A DNA stretch of 64,000 nucleotides from Planctomycetota bacterium (GCA_028280485.1 JANQLS010000002.1:42803-106802), one strand, 5' to 3'. Positions 1 to 10,536 are shown, counted from the stretch's first letter. Program-made: numbers and translations. The notes: generated from the sequence alone by a model not told the origin.

Positions 1-177
1 TAAGCTGCTGAGGTCAAGCTCACAGACGTAATCCCAGACCCAGCGAGCTTCGTGGCCTTCCTCTAATAATTCATCTAAAGCTGTGGGGAGAATTTGCACC
101 TGATTTCGAATCGCGACTCGAAGTCTCGGTTTTTGGGAAGGCATATTTGGGTCATTGGAATTTTGGTCTGAAATCAT
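1..177 (-). CDS. Transposase, N-terminal fragment (IS1182/DUF772-like), cut by window edge
   Basis: The minus-strand frame opens at an ATG at 177 and is still open at base 1, giving 59 residues. An AGGAG-type ribosome site at about 183-188 supports the start. The visible part contains RLRVAIRNQVQ, then LDELL, then a WVWDYV and ELDLSSL stretch. This matches the start of DDE transposases with a DUF772 N-terminus, where a substrate-mimic 'R.Q......LD.L...H.AR.VW..V..LDLS' pattern is usual. The catalytic DDE residues would lie outside the window, so intactness cannot be judged. The terminal inverted repeat of the element was not located. The family call is from recalled motif similarity. Confidence 0.72.
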   Translation of the reverse strand, partial: MISDQNSNDPNMPSQKPRLRVAIRNQVQILPTALDELLEEGHEARWVWDYVCELDLSSL

Positions 178-354
178 TTTGATCTCCTCTAATTAGAAAG
201 GTCAGACCAAAAACTAGCGTATTCAAGTGCCTATTTCCACCAGATAATCTAAAGCTATCGCAAGTCATCACAGGGCATCAGTTTAGGGCAAAAATAAAGA
301 TAGAAGCTTTTGACTATTTTTGGAAAATGGGTCGCTATGGCGAAAAATTCACAG

Positions 355-489
355 CCTCCCCGTGAGCCGGAATTGAAGTGTAGTCACCCCTTAAGTATTC
401 GATAAGATCTCCTCTTTGTTTATGATAAATTTTGAACATAAACTATTATTTAAATTCCAAAAACCGGCTCACGGGGTGAGCCGACTACT
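355..489. repeat. Paired palindromic element, copy A (REPIN/MITE-like)
   Basis: The left arm at about 355-370 reads CCCCGTGAGCCGG. The right arm at 463-489 reads CCGGCTCACGGGGTGAGCCG followed by ACTACT. The arms are inverted relative to each other, with about 90 AT-rich bases between them. The right arm is itself a palindrome. Its outer ACTACT end supplies the TAG stop (485-487, minus strand) of the adjacent lipoprotein gene. Similar arms occur at 28241-28353, 29916-30048 and 45826-45975. The rest of this gap (178-354) shows no gene; it holds only the transposase ribosome site and presumably the transposon end. Confidence 0.8.
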
Positions 490-1696
490 TTGATTTCTTC
501 CCCCGATTACGCGCGGCTTTATGGATTTTCCGTTTTGCTTCCTTCAAACGTTGCGGCCATTTGAACCGAGGGGCTTTTGAAGGATCATAACCTTCTAAAT
601 GATCTTTGAGTCGAGTTACGGGTTTGGTGTAACGCAATTCTGTATCACCGAAGACTTCTTTACAGATCTTGGCGAGACGAGGGTCGTACTCGATCAATTC
701 TTCTCGAGTATCCACATGGTTGTGATCGTGGTCGTTGATCCGATTGTTATCAAACCAAGATTGCACCCCTTCAGCGAAGTATTCAAACCGATTCACGCTG
801 GCGTACTTGGTTTTCCACAAACCTTCTTTCATAGCTTTATCATAGGCAGCTTCGAGTCGTTCATCGAAGGTGGGATCGATATTCACCATACCTCGTAAAT
901 GAATATTGTGAGCTAACTCATGGATGAGAATATTTTCAGCGGCGTAAGGGTCGCCAGGGTAACCGAGTAAATTCTCTTCGGCGCAGGAACAGTACGGATC
1001 TCTTTTACTTCCTCCCATGCCTCGAGCCCGAGCATCGCGATAATCCCGCGGATTAATATCTGGAAACCCTTTCACTTTTCGTTGAGCCAGGCGAGCCCAT
1101 TCGGGTTGATCGCAGGTGAATTCGTTCCAAGCTAAGATACACAGTCGAGCACCGCTTTTAATCATCGCTTTTCTCACATCGGGACGTTTAGCCAGCATCA
1201 AATTCACCAGATACTTAGCTTCCTTGAGAGCGTAGGGATTGACATTTTTAGAAGCGACGATGGGAAAGCCACCAGCGCTCACGCGTTGCGTGTAAAACTT
1301 TGGGACTCCGTCCTTATCCGGAGGATCGAAACGAAAACCTTGATGCGGAACTTGGCTGGTGACCCTAAACTCAGTCTTATCTTCTTCTCCGACGATGGCA
1401 AATTCATGACCGATGGTCGTTGTGATAAAAGTGTCTTTACCCGGTTTCACTTTTCCATTTGAGATCCTTTTGCCATCGGATCGGATCCAGTAAATTTGCA
1501 ACGTTTGTTGACTGCCATTGATAATCTGAAGTTGAGGACGTGAGTCGTCTTTTTCAGTTTCTTTCTTTGATTTTGTTTTTTGAGTCGCGGATGTTTTCTG
1601 GGAAACCTCAATCCGAACCTGACCTTTCCTGCAACTTGAAAGCAGGGATAGGTGAGTTAGTACAAGAGTTAAAATTATAAGGTGGGTCAATTTCAT
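485..1696 (-). CDS. Secreted lipoprotein with VHL-beta-like domain and zincin-type HExxH metalloprotease domain
   Basis: The 403-residue protein starts with a lipoprotein signal peptide (lipobox LLSSC, Cys22), then a Lys/Thr-rich linker. Residues about 55-110 resemble the beta domain of von Hippel-Lindau protein, a small beta-sandwich common in planctomycete exported proteins (recalled similarity). The C-terminal half carries HELAHNIH at 259-266, the gluzincin HExxH zinc site. An FAEG segment around 307-310 places a plausible third ligand (Glu309) about 45 residues later, as in lethal-factor-like zinc peptidases. A CSC pair at 236-238 is also present. The expected role is a lipid-anchored peptidase facing the periplasm or surface; the substrate is unknown. 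The tail is very basic (KKSK) and the stop codon lies inside a palindromic repeat. Confidence 0.78.
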   Translation of the reverse strand: MKLTHLIILTLVLTHLSLLSSCRKGQVRIEVSQKTSATQKTKSKKETEKDDSRPQLQIINGSQQTLQIYWIRSDGKRISNGKVKPGKDTFITTTIGHEFAIVGEEDKTEFRVTSQVPHQGFRFDPPDKDGVPKFYTQRVSAGGFPIVASKNVNPYALKEAKYLVNLMLAKRPDVRKAMIKSGARLCILAWNEFTCDQPEWARLAQRKVKGFPDINPRDYRDARARGMGGSKRDPYCSCAEENLLGYPGDPYAAENILIHELAHNIHLRGMVNIDPTFDERLEAAYDKAMKEGLWKTKYASVNRFEYFAEGVQSWFDNNRINDHDHNHVDTREELIEYDPRLAKICKEVFGDTELRYTKPVTRLKDHLEGYDPSKAPRFKWPQRLKEAKRKIHKAARNRGKKSK

Positions 1697-2312
1697 GGGG
1701 GAAACTACGATTTTGTAAAGCTACGAAGGGTGTTTAAAGAGTAAATGCCTATTTTTTAAGATTCTTAATTTACCAAGTCTCGAAGCCTAAGAATACATGA
1801 ATTGCTTCCTTCACTTTGAAACTACCGACAATGGCTGCAAAATCCCCGAATATAGTCCGTTTTCTCATTCTTATTGAGCTTTTTTATCTAAAAGAACGAA
1901 ACTTCAATGTGAAATATTTCCACTTAGAAGCAGCTCACTTCAGTGCTTTCACTCCTTTCGTTTACGGCATAGGGTTTGCAGCGCATTCGTGTCATTTTTC
2001 TGAGTTAAAGGATTTAGTTTTAGCCTTAAGCTCAAGCAAAACTTAAACAAAGGTATTTAAGTTCATGACGACAAGGAGATTTTAAAAATCGACTTCTTTA
2101 TTTAGAGTCGAGATATTTACCTCACCTTAGGTGTTATTTCACATCTATAACCACTTTCTGGATCTACTACCTTTGGAAGGCTTTTAAGTGTGAAATATTT
2201 CATTTGAGCTTTTGTGACTCTGGTTACGGATTCAATAAATCCTAGTGGTAGCTTGAAAGAGTTCATTCAGGTGAGTTTTTAAATTAAAGCCTTTTCGTGA
2301 GAATCTTAGTTC
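1697..2312. other. Intergenic region, no gene recognised
   Basis: This 616-base AT-rich gap lies between the divergent genes at 485-1696 and 2313-3680. It contains a short open frame (1816-2046) without a ribosome site or recognisable protein. The string TGTGAAATATTTC occurs twice (1908-1920 and 2189-2201) around a palindromic GAAATATTTC core, possibly an operator pair. I see no other structure. Confidence 0.5.
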
Positions 2313-3680
2313 ATGAATTTCTTTAGAATTGCATCTGCCGGTGAATTTAAAGCTTTGTTGTATCTTTGTTTTAGCCTTCTCTTCACTCCTTCGTTAATTG
2401 GGCAGATTTCAATCAAAGGTCAACCTATTGATTACTTCAATAAATCAGTAAAAGATCCCATATCAAAGCTTCAAAAAAAATTAGATCAAGGTGAGTTGAC
2501 TCTCGAATACGATAAAAACTTTGGTTACTTAAATTCCTTACTGAAGCATTTAAACATCGACGCCTCCTCTCAAGTTCTCGTATTTTCAAAAACAAGTTTT
2601 CAACTTAAGAAGATTTCCCCTCGAACTCCACGGGCTCTTTACTTTGGTGATGATTCCTATATCGGTTGGGTGCGTGGGGGTGAAGTCCTGGAGATTTCTT
2701 CGGTCGATCCAAAACAAGGAGCCATTTTCTATACCCTTGAACAGAAAAGGGTCGATCGTCCGAAATTTATTCGACATAACCATGAATGTTTACAATGTCA
2801 TTCCTCCACTCTGACCAAAGGAGTTCCCGGGCATTTAGTTCGCTCTGTCTATACTTTTCAAGATGGTCAACTGGATCTACGGGCCGGGACTTCGCTCACC
2901 GATCATAGTAGCCCTTTAAGGGAACGTTGGGGAGGATGGTACGTAACGGGGAGTCATGGGTCTCAACGGCATATGGGGAACAGTTTTGTTCAGGCATCGG
3001 AAATCCCTGGAACTATCGATCGAGAGACTGGGGCGAATCTCAAAAATCTTAAAAGCCTTTTTGATTCTGATCCGTATTTGACTCCCCACAGCGATATCGT
3101 TTCGCTGATGGTACTCGAACACCAGACTCAGGTTCATAATCTGATTACGAGGGCTAATTATTTGACGCGATTGGCTTCAAATGATGACAAGGTGATCAAT
3201 GAGATGTTGGGACGCCCACTCGAAGAACGGAGTGAATCATCTAAGCGAAGAATAGAAAGGGCCGGAGAAGCCTTGCTCGAACAACTACTTTGTTATAAGG
3301 GCATTACCTTGACTGCACCCATTTCAGGAACTTCAGGGTATTCAAAATATTTCTCTTCGAGCCCCATTCGAGATTCTAAAGGAAGGTCTCTCTATCAACT
3401 CGATCTCAAATCGCGACTCTTTAAATATCGTTTGAGTTACCTCATATATTCGGAGGCCTTCGATACTTTACCTAAGGAGCTCAAAAATTTTGTGTATAAG
3501 AGATTATGGGGAATATTAAATCATCGAGATTCCAGTGGGAAGTTTTCATACCTCCAAAAAAATGAGGCGCAAGCCATTCTTGAAATCTTGCGTGAAACAA
3601 AATCAACTTTGCCGTCGTATTACTCAGAGAACAAAGAGCAAGCACAAGGAAAAGCCGCTCTTCGCAAAGACTCGTTTTAG
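2313..3680 (+). CDS. Exported mono-haem c-type cytochrome-like protein of unknown role
   Basis: The protein has 455 residues and a hydrophobic export signal around residues 13-30 ending near LIGQ. One CLQCH haem-binding site is visible (Cys159, Cys162, His163). It is preceded by an N-terminal domain with SSQVLVFSKTSFQ, PRTPRALYF and GWVRGG. It is followed by VPGHLVRSVY and by a WGGWYVTG.HG segment. This arrangement is typical of a planctomycete/PVC family of unnamed cytochromes that I recognise by pattern only. The C-terminal third is helical and charged. It lies 53 bases upstream of a PSCyt1/PSD1 gene in the same direction, so the two may be co-expressed. No strong ribosome site precedes the ATG. 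Confidence 0.75.
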   Translation: MNFFRIASAGEFKALLYLCFSLLFTPSLIGQISIKGQPIDYFNKSVKDPISKLQKKLDQGELTLEYDKNFGYLNSLLKHLNIDASSQVLVFSKTSFQLKKISPRTPRALYFGDDSYIGWVRGGEVLEISSVDPKQGAIFYTLEQKRVDRPKFIRHNHECLQCHSSTLTKGVPGHLVRSVYTFQDGQLDLRAGTSLTDHSSPLRERWGGWYVTGSHGSQRHMGNSFVQASEIPGTIDRETGANLKNLKSLFDSDPYLTPHSDIVSLMVLEHQTQVHNLITRANYLTRLASNDDKVINEMLGRPLEERSESSKRRIERAGEALLEQLLCYKGITLTAPISGTSGYSKYFSSSPIRDSKGRSLYQLDLKSRLFKYRLSYLIYSEAFDTLPKELKNFVYKRLWGILNHRDSSGKFSYLQKNEAQAILEILRETKSTLPSYYSENKEQAQGKAALRKDSF

Positions 3681-3733
3681 TCATTTATAGTTTTTGTTAC
3701 AAGAACATTGAAGTTCTTCTTAAAAGGTGGCGT

Positions 3734-6700
3734 ATGTATCCAAAAATGAAGTCAAAATTTAAGCTCGTCTTTTTAGTTTTGCTAACGACATCGATCATCT
3801 GGCATTCAGAAGGGAGAGCCGATTCTTCAAATAAAGTTAAAACGGTGGATTTTGGTCGCGATATCCGACCGATTCTCGCTGAGAAGTGCTTTCCCTGCCA
3901 CGGTGCCGATGAGCATTCGCGGGAGGGAGATCTTCGCCTCGATACGGAAGAAGCTCTCTTTGGATTGCTTGAAGATGAGGAACACTACGCAGTCGTGAAA
4001 GGAGATGTTGAGAAAAGTGTAGTCTATCAAAGATTGATCACGACGAGGAAAAGAAAGCTCATGCCTCCACCCAAGGTTAAAAAACCGATGACGAAGGAAG
4101 AAATTGAGCTGATCCGTACATGGATTGAAGAGGGCGCTGATTGGGTTCAGCATTGGTCTTTGGTCAATCCTAAGGTCGTCAGTGTTCCAAAGGTAAATAA
4201 TAAACGTTGGCCGAGAAATGAAATTGATCACTTCATTTTAAAGAAGTTAGAAAATGAAGGATTAAAACCGTCACCCGAGGCTGATCGAATAACATTGCTT
4301 CGTAGGGTGACCTTTGATTTGACAGGTTTGCCCCCAACTCCAAAAGAGATCGATGATTTTTTAGCGGATAACACGCCTGAGGCCTATGAGCGAGTTGTCG
4401 ATCGTTTGCTTCAATCGGATCAGTACGGCGAACACAGGGCTCGCTACTGGTTGGACGCTGCGCGTTATGCTGATACTCACGGTTTACACTTAGATAATTT
4501 ACGTCAAATTTGGCCCTATCGAGATTGGGTCATCGATGCGTTCAATGAGAATAAGCCCTACGATGAATTTACCGTTGAGCAGATTGCTGGAGACCTCTTG
4601 CCAGAGGCCACTTTAGAGCAGAAGATCGCTACGGGTTTCTCTCGTTGTAATGTGACGACGAGTGAGGGAGGGGTGATTCCCCAAGAATACCAAGTTCACT
4701 ATACCGTGGATCGGGTAGCGACTATGTCGACCGTATTTATGGGGATCTCGATGGGCTGTGTCCGTTGTCATGATCATAAATTCGATCCCTATACCATGAA
4801 GGATTTTTATCAACTTTATGCCTTTTTCAATAACTTGGACGGCCCCGTTATGGATGGCAACAAACCATTACCCGCTCCGATTCTAAAAGCTCCGAATAAG
4901 CGGAACCGAGGTTTGTTGTTGTCCTTGGAGCCTAAGATTGAAGCCTTATCAGAAAAGCTTAAGAAATGTGAAAAGAATGCCAAGCCGGAATTTGAAAAAT
5001 GGTTAGCTTCTGAAGAGAAAAAAGAAAAACATCATGCTTCACCTCAGCCTGATGGCCTGGTGGGACATTGGGCTTTTGATCGCAGTGAAGGAAATACGGT
5101 CTTCAGCCAAATTAAGGATGGTGCTTCAGGAGAATTAAAGGGAGCCGTACTCGCTGAAGGAAAATACGGTAAAGCTTGTAGTGTTCAGAATGATAAGTAT
5201 GTGAATTTAGGAGATACAGCAAACTTTGAACGTGATCAAGCTTTTTCCTATGGTGCGTGGATCAAAGTTGAACCCGGAAATAATGGGGGAGCGGTCATAG
5301 CTAGAATGGATGATCGGGCTTCCCATCGTGGTTATGATCTCTACATCGCGGGTGACCGAGTCATCGCTCACTTTATCCATAGTTGGCCTAATAACGCCCT
5401 CAAAGTAGAAACCCAAAACAAGATTAAGCTCAAAAAATGGCAACACGTTTGGGTGACCTACGACGGAACAGCAAAGGCTGCGGGAGTTCAAATCTATATC
5501 GATGGACAACCCAGTAAGCTAACCGTAAGAAATAATAATCTTACCGGTTCGATCCAATCGAAAACTTCCCTTCATATCGGGAGGCGTACTCCGGGGGCCC
5601 CCTTGAGAGGGTTGGTTGATGATGTGCGCATTTATAATCGAAAGTTGAATCCAAAAGAAGTTTCGCTTTTGGCTACTGGAAATGAGATTGAACGTCTCTT
5701 ATCGATCGCACGTAAGGATCTCAGCCAAGAGCAACTCAGCCTTCTCAGGCATCATTATCTGACGAATTTTAATGATTCATATAAAACCTTGGATTTGGAG
5801 TATTCGAACTCTTTAAAAGAAAAAAAGAAGCTTGAGACCGACGGAGCCATTGCAACTTTAATTTGGAGAGATCGATCAAAGCCTAAGCCCGCGACCATCC
5901 TTATTCGTGGTGAGTACGACAAGCCGGGGGATCCCGTTGAACGCAATACTCCTTCTGCTCTTCCCCCGTTGAATCTAAAAGAGAAATCTGTATTACCCAC
6001 GAGACTCGATCTCGCCCGTTGGTTGGTCTCTGAAGAGCATCCCTTAACGGCTCGGGTCGCCGTGAATCGTTTTTGGCAACAGTATTTCGGTACCGGAATC
6101 GTAAAGACTACTGAAGATTTTGGTTCACAGGGTGAACAGCCGAGTCACCCTGAATTGCTCGACTGGTTAGCTGTCGATTTTCGTTCTGAAGGGTGGAACG
6201 TTAAGCGCTTACACAAGCAGATTGTTTTATCAGCCACTTACCGGCAGTCAGCCAAAATGACTCCCCAATTGATTGAGAAGGATCCTAACAATCGCCTTTT
6301 GGCTCGGGGAGCTCGTTTTAGGTTCGATGCTGAAACGATTCGAGATAATGCTCTGTCCCTCAGTGGATTATTAGTCCGTAAAATTGGCGGGCCCAGTGTT
6401 AAACCTTACCAACCCCCCGGTATCTGGAAAGCGGTGGGTTATACCGACAGTAACACTGCGAATTTTAAACGAGATTCGGGACAAGCTCTTTACCGTCGGA
6501 GTCTTTACACCTTCTGGAAACGTACGGCTCCACCGCCAGCGATGGTCGCCTTCGATGCGCCATCTCGAGAGAATTGTACAGTGCGTCGTTCTCGAACGAA
6601 CACTCCGTTAGCCGCGTTGGCTCTCATGAACGATGAACAGTTTGTGGAAGCCTCCAGAGCCCTTGCTCAACGAGGATTAACTGAAGGAGGAACTACAGAT

Positions 6701-6949
6701 CGAGCGATCGCTAGCTACATCTTCAGATTGGCAACGGCGCGGATTCCTCAAGGCGATGAACTCAAGGTTCTTATCGATATCTACAATCACAATTATGAAA
6801 AGTTTAAGGCAAATGAAGAGGCTGCTAAAAAATTGATATCGGTAGGTGAATTGAAATTACCACCGGGTCATGACGCCGTAAAGCTTGCTGCTTGGACGAT
6901 GCTTTCAAATTTGATTTTAAACTTAGATGAATCCATTACGAAGGGGTGA
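3734..6949 (+). CDS. Planctomycete cytochrome-type protein: PSCyt1 + PSCyt2 (DUF1549) + LamG + PSD1 (DUF1553)
   Basis: The protein has 1071 residues with an N-terminal signal anchor. The first haem-type site CFPCH is at 52-56 within an [13 protein letters not shown] context (PSCyt1). DUF1549 follows (about 155-360), with [20 protein letters not shown] and a second site CVRCH at 342-346. A laminin-G/LamG_3 lectin-like insert occupies about 437-645 ([14 protein letters not shown]-like strands, HIGRR). DUF1553 occupies about 735-1030 ([34 protein letters not shown]). Such proteins are abundant in planctomycetes and are paired with DUF1501 proteins; they are thought to act in exported carbohydrate metabolism, but no reaction is established. 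The stop overlaps the GTG just ahead of the next gene, indicating translational coupling. Confidence 0.93.
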   Translation: MYPKMKSKFKLVFLVLLTTSIIWHSEGRADSSNKVKTVDFGRDIRPILAEKCFPCHGADEHSREGDLRLDTEEALFGLLEDEEHYAVVKGDVEKSVVYQRLITTRKRKLMPPPKVKKPMTKEEIELIRTWIEEGADWVQHWSLVNPKVVSVPKVNNKRWPRNEIDHFILKKLENEGLKPSPEADRITLLRRVTFDLTGLPPTPKEIDDFLADNTPEAYERVVDRLLQSDQYGEHRARYWLDAARYADTHGLHLDNLRQIWPYRDWVIDAFNENKPYDEFTVEQIAGDLLPEATLEQKIATGFSRCNVTTSEGGVIPQEYQVHYTVDRVATMSTVFMGISMGCVRCHDHKFDPYTMKDFYQLYAFFNNLDGPVMDGNKPLPAPILKAPNKRNRGLLLSLEPKIEALSEKLKKCEKNAKPEFEKWLASEEKKEKHHASPQPDGLVGHWAFDRSEGNTVFSQIKDGASGELKGAVLAEGKYGKACSVQNDKYVNLGDTANFERDQAFSYGAWIKVEPGNNGGAVIARMDDRASHRGYDLYIAGDRVIAHFIHSWPNNALKVETQNKIKLKKWQHVWVTYDGTAKAAGVQIYIDGQPSKLTVRNNNLTGSIQSKTSLHIGRRTPGAPLRGLVDDVRIYNRKLNPKEVSLLATGNEIERLLSIARKDLSQEQLSLLRHHYLTNFNDSYKTLDLEYSNSLKEKKKLETDGAIATLIWRDRSKPKPATILIRGEYDKPGDPVERNTPSALPPLNLKEKSVLPTRLDLARWLVSEEHPLTARVAVNRFWQQYFGTGIVKTTEDFGSQGEQPSHPELLDWLAVDFRSEGWNVKRLHKQIVLSATYRQSAKMTPQLIEKDPNNRLLARGARFRFDAETIRDNALSLSGLLVRKIGGPSVKPYQPPGIWKAVGYTDSNTANFKRDSGQALYRRSLYTFWKRTAPPPAMVAFDAPSRENCTVRRSRTNTPLAALALMNDEQFVEASRALAQRGLTEGGTTDRAIASYIFRLATARIPQGDELKVLIDIYNHNYEKFKANEEAAKKLISVGELKLPPGHDAVKLAAWTMLSNLILNLDESITKG

Positions 6950-6954
6950 TCACC

Positions 6955-8442
6955 ATGGACCTACGAACTGAAGCTCTACTCCAATTGACACGAAGGCAGT
7001 TGTTAGGTTCGGGAGTGAAGGCTGCGGGAGCCGTCGCGGCACTCAGCACTCTGATGAGTAAAGGTTACGCTGAATCAGAAACACAGGCAAAAGCTCCTGA
7101 TAAGAAACCGGTGAGAAGTGGGGGATTGCCCGGATTACCTCACCACGCCCCGAAGGCCAAACGGTTGATTTATCTTTTTATGGGGGGAGCGCCTTCCCAA
7201 TTAGATCTTTTTGACTATAAGCCCAAGCTCAAGGAACTCTTCAATAAAGACTTACCTGATTCGGTTCGAAGAGGGCAGCGCATCACCACGATGACATCCG
7301 GTCAAAAAAGGTTCCCTTTAGCTCCCTCGATGTTCAATTTCTCTCAACAAGGGAAATCAGGAGCGTGGATCAGTGAGCTACTACCCTATACTTCTAAAAT
7401 CGTCGATGATCTTTCCATCGTTCGATCCGTATACACAAATGCCATCAATCACGATCCAGCTATTACTTTTATTCAAACCGGACGTGAACTACCGGGTTGG
7501 CCTAGCTTAGGATCTTGGTTAGCTTACGGATTGGGAGTCAGCAGCGAAAACCTGCCAAATTATGTGGTGATGACTCCAACCTGGACTGGGAGAAGAAGTG
7601 CGCAGGCCCTTTTTTCAAGGCTTTGGGGAAGTGGATTTTTGCCATCACGGCTACAGGGTGTCGCCTTGAGATCGGTTGGAGATCCCGTTCTTTACCTGAA
7701 AGATCCTCCAGGAGTCGACAAAGCCATGAGGCGTAAAATGATCGATGGCTTGTCATTACTAAATAAGAAACGTTTTGAAGTGACGGGAGACCCCGAGATC
7801 AATGCCCGTATGGCTCAGTATGAAATGGCATTCAAAATGCAAACGACGGTTCCTGAGCTCACCGATCTCAAGAGTGAACCGAAGCGCATACTTGAAATGT
7901 ATGGTCCCGATGTCCATAAACCGGGAACTTTTGCAGCCAGTTGTTTGTTAGCTCGTCGACTCGCAGAACGCGATGTTCAATGCATCCAACTCTTTCATCG
8001 AGGTTGGGACCAACACGGTAGCCTACCTAAAGACATTCGAAATCAGTGTCGAGATATCGATCAACCCATATGGGCTTTGATTGAAGATTTAAAACAAAGA
8101 GGGATGTTAGATGAAACATTAGTCGTTTGGGGAGGAGAGTTCGGACGTACCGTCTACTGTCAGGGTAAATTGACACGCACTGATTACGGACGTGATCATC
8201 ACCCTCGGTGTTTCACCATGTGGATGGCGGGCGGAGGGATCAAGGGGGGAGTTCAGTTGGGTAGAACCGATGACTTTAGCTACAACATCGTTGAAGATCC
8301 TGTGAAAATTGCAGATATCAATGCCACGATCATGCATCTTTTAGGTATCGATAACCAAAAACTGTCGGTTAAATTTCAAGGATTGGATGCTCGAATGACT
8401 GGCGTTGAAGAGTATCGGTTGTTAAATGAGTTATTGGCCTAA
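6955..8442 (+). CDS. DUF1501 family protein with twin-arginine-like signal
   Basis: I place the start at ATG 6955 because AAGGGG (6941-6946) sits 8 bases ahead. A GTG at 6946, overlapping the previous stop, is the alternative. The N-terminus contains TRRQLLGSG and an alanine-rich segment, consistent with Tat export. The body shows [24 protein letters not shown] and AGGGIKGG, diagnostic of DUF1501, a member of the alkaline-phosphatase/sulfatase fold superfamily in planctomycetes. These proteins are almost always encoded just after PSCyt/PSD1 proteins, as here, and probably act with them outside the cytoplasm. Length (496 residues) is normal. Two strong hairpins follow the stop. Confidence 0.93.
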   Translation: MDLRTEALLQLTRRQLLGSGVKAAGAVAALSTLMSKGYAESETQAKAPDKKPVRSGGLPGLPHHAPKAKRLIYLFMGGAPSQLDLFDYKPKLKELFNKDLPDSVRRGQRITTMTSGQKRFPLAPSMFNFSQQGKSGAWISELLPYTSKIVDDLSIVRSVYTNAINHDPAITFIQTGRELPGWPSLGSWLAYGLGVSSENLPNYVVMTPTWTGRRSAQALFSRLWGSGFLPSRLQGVALRSVGDPVLYLKDPPGVDKAMRRKMIDGLSLLNKKRFEVTGDPEINARMAQYEMAFKMQTTVPELTDLKSEPKRILEMYGPDVHKPGTFAASCLLARRLAERDVQCIQLFHRGWDQHGSLPKDIRNQCRDIDQPIWALIEDLKQRGMLDETLVVWGGEFGRTVYCQGKLTRTDYGRDHHPRCFTMWMAGGGIKGGVQLGRTDDFSYNIVEDPVKIADINATIMHLLGIDNQKLSVKFQGLDARMTGVEEYRLLNELLA

Positions 8443-8481
8443 GAGTAGGTTCAATTAAGTCTCTCCAGCTAACAAGCTCGC

Positions 8482-8535
8482 TTAAACAAAAAGAGTTGAT
8501 CAAATGGATAAATTTGATCAACTCTTTTTGTTTAA
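8482..8535. terminator. Perfect 23-bp hairpin, likely bidirectional terminator
   Basis: The left arm 8482-8504 and right arm 8513-8535 are exact reverse complements around the 8-base loop TGGATAAA. The stem contains AAAAAGAG/CTCTTTTT, so a U-rich tract is available in both directions. It lies between the convergent genes ending at 8442 (+) and 8631 (-), the expected place for a shared terminator. Confidence 0.85.
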
Positions 8536-8538
8536 TGG

Positions 8539-8571
8539 CATCACTTCAGCAGTGGTACTACTGAGGTGATG
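8539..8571. terminator. Second intergenic hairpin (14 of 15 pairs), no U-tract
   Basis: Arms 8539-8553 and 8557-8571 pair around the loop GGT, with one G-T wobble and one mismatch. It starts only 3 bases after the perfect hairpin. It may strengthen termination or protect the 3' ends of the convergent transcripts. The role is inferred from position only. Confidence 0.55.
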
Positions 8572-8630
8572 TCCGGGAGGATTTCTGATCTAAGAGATTC
8601 GAAAAACTCTGATGGGTTTACGTTTTTCTG

Positions 8631-9377
8631 TTAAACCTGTTCGATCAAAATTTCTTCGTCAGGAATCTTCTTCCAAATCGTGGAGTGAGTTCGCTTTCGT
8701 TCTTTAGCTGGCCGGCCGTTTGTATAATAAAAGGCTGACAGAGATTTTCTGGTCTCTCCCTCGGGGCAAGTGAGGGGGCGGGGATGCCCATGCCAGGTGG
8801 TGGAGGTCGGGCTAAAGATGGTACAGCGATTGAAGATGGGTAAGACTTTTTTTACTCTCTTCATCTTCTTGTCCCAAAGCTCCAAATGGCCGCCGTATTC
8901 ATGTTTCCAATCTTTATTGAGTTGGATAAGAAGATTGACTCTTCGATCTAAATTTAATTTTGCATTTTTATTAAAATCGGCATGGATGTCTAGAACCCCT
9001 CCAGGAAGAGTTTGGAATAAGCCTCCCCCTCTAAAGTAAGGATCTGGGATCAAACCTTCGATTCCAGTGAGTTTCTCTAACATTAATACGACTGGAGCGG
9101 AATTCAATTGTGACATCAGGTGCCTTAAGAAAGGTCCAAATTGCTCGATATTTCCGCAGGCTAGTTTCAGTGATTCAGTATCCGCAGAATAACGTTGCCA
9201 TTCGATATCGTCGGGGCCCGGAAATTCATCTAAAGCTCGTTGTGCTATATCTTCTGGAAGAAAATCATCGATGGCGATGTGAGGATAAGGATCAGCGTTG
9301 ATGTACTCTTCGTGGAGTTCTTCACCAAGTTTGATAAGTTTTTCAGATTCGAAATAAAAGTAAGGGCTGTTCGACAT
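8631..9377 (-). CDS. 2-oxoglutarate/Fe(II)-dependent oxygenase (prolyl-4-hydroxylase-like fold)
   Basis: The protein has 248 residues and no signal peptide, so it is cytoplasmic. The N-terminal segment YPHIAIDDFLPED is typical of this family. Iron ligands are visible as HAD (His132, Asp134) and a distal His in TWHGHPRP (His196 or His198). Arg210 in the RKSLSAFYY strand is positioned to bind 2-oxoglutarate. It resembles the 2OG-FeII_Oxy_3 group, which hydroxylates prolyl residues or glycan-linked substrates; the substrate here cannot be assigned. It is transcribed alone on the minus strand, convergent with the DUF1501 gene. Confidence 0.85.
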   Translation of the reverse strand: MSNSPYFYFESEKLIKLGEELHEEYINADPYPHIAIDDFLPEDIAQRALDEFPGPDDIEWQRYSADTESLKLACGNIEQFGPFLRHLMSQLNSAPVVLMLEKLTGIEGLIPDPYFRGGGLFQTLPGGVLDIHADFNKNAKLNLDRRVNLLIQLNKDWKHEYGGHLELWDKKMKRVKKVLPIFNRCTIFSPTSTTWHGHPRPLTCPEGETRKSLSAFYYTNGRPAKERKRTHSTIWKKIPDEEILIEQV

Positions 9378-9891
9378 GATTCATCCTTATAGCTTTTAGG
9401 GTCACGCCTTCCAATTGGAACACTGTAGATATCGCTGAGATAAGAATTGGATTACTGTTTGTTGTCCTTTTTAACAGTACGATGATTCTTAAGAGTCGGC
9501 AGTACTTAAGAGAACGGTTAATTTTCTATCTACTTTTCAGCGATGATATCCTTTTTAATCCTTACCTTTTAAATGCTGTATCGTGGATTTTCAGGTTGAG
9601 ACGAAATGCCTCGTTGGCGTGGGGAATATTCCTTGATAACTTAAGAGCTCAAGCTCTTGGTGCGAAATATTCAGCGCTGGTTGTTGGGTTCAGCTCTACT
9701 AGCGATTTCATAAGTTTGATTATGGCTACTTAATAATTTCTTTGAACTGGGGAAAGATTCACGTCACCAATAAGTGATCCGTTAATTCAAGATCCAGGAT
9801 TATCAAAATGCTTTTGAACCATTCCATCCTTAATCTCTAAAAAATTCGAAAATAGATTTTATCACTCCATTTTTATATCCAATCTCAATAC
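9378..9891. other. Intergenic region, no gene recognised
   Basis: This 514-base gap lies between the end of the PepSY-like gene and the start of the oxygenase gene. A plus-strand open frame of 83 codons (9482-9733) has no ribosome site and an unconvincing composition, so I do not call it. I see no hairpin with a U-tract or repeat arm here. Confidence 0.5.
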
Positions 9892-10536
9892 TTAAGAAGA
9901 CATGATTTGTTGACCCCAAATAAAATATGTAAATACAGCAACCCCGAACACGAATGAGATGATGACGCCCATTCGGTGCGGGGATTGCCAGCCCATGTAA
10001 AGTGAAGTGAGAACGAGGATGATGATTCCTACGGACAAAGCATCCATACTGAAGCTCCAAATTTTCGTTGGAAGCCAGTCTCTCTGGCGTTCTCCTAAAT
10101 TTCCAGTAAAGACATGCATTTGATTGATGATAGCCGCGTAGGAATTGTTTTTGGGCGTGACGTGCATGATGTTCGTCTTGCCAGTTTCGATCTCCACGGT
10201 CACAAAATCACGTACGTTAGGGCGCATGCACAAGAAGCCAAATTTACCGGGGCCTGGGTCTCGAAGAAAATAGACCTCCCCTCGAAGGTTCAATTGTTCC
10301 ATGATGTTCCAGGCCTTTTCGAGACGTGCTCCCGATTCTGGCATCGTGACCTGAGCCGTCTGTTTTTCCCGATTTGGTTGACCGCCCGCGAACCAGCGAG
10401 GGTTGTTCATGAAGAGGCCCGATAGGGAGAAGATCCAAATGAACACCAACATAAATAAGCCGATGTAAATGTGGATTTTACGATTCCACTTTGTAAAGGA
10501 ATTGGATTTGGGAAGCGTTTCAAGCGTTGAGTTCAT
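9892..10536 (-). CDS. PepSY-associated transmembrane protein, half-size
   Basis: The protein has 214 residues. A first membrane helix lies at about 24-44 (IHIYIGLFMLVFIWIFSLSG), preceded by the WNRKIH motif seen at the start of PepSY_TM proteins. An extracytoplasmic domain follows, and then two C-terminal helices (about 165-185 and 190-208). Classical PepSY_TM proteins have about four helices and roughly 350-500 residues; this one is short. PepSY_TM proteins are often associated with siderophore uptake or metal/flavin reduction, but nothing here proves that. It is the downstream partner of a similar gene at 10595-11338, 58 bases apart, probably one operon. Confidence 0.72.
   Translation of the reverse strand: MNSTLETLPKSNSFTKWNRKIHIYIGLFMLVFIWIFSLSGLFMNNPRWFAGGQPNREKQTAQVTMPESGARLEKAWNIMEQLNLRGEVYFLRDPGPGKFGFLCMRPNVRDFVTVEIETGKTNIMHVTPKNNSYAAIINQMHVFTGNLGERQRDWLPTKIWSFSMDALSVGIIILVLTSLYMGWQSPHRMGVIISFVFGVAVFTYFIWGQQIMSS

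Noticed and set aside
1816..2046. Open frame of 76 codons on the plus strand between two divergent genes
   Set aside because: No ribosome site, no recognisable protein pattern and no neighbouring operon; likely chance.
1908..2201. Two copies of TGTGAAATATTTC as a regulator operator pair
   Set aside because: Only two copies in an AT-rich gap; spacing (281 bases) does not suggest a specific regulator.
9482..9733. Open frame of 83 codons on the plus strand
   Set aside because: Unconvincing composition and no ribosome site; the gap also shows no conserved motif.
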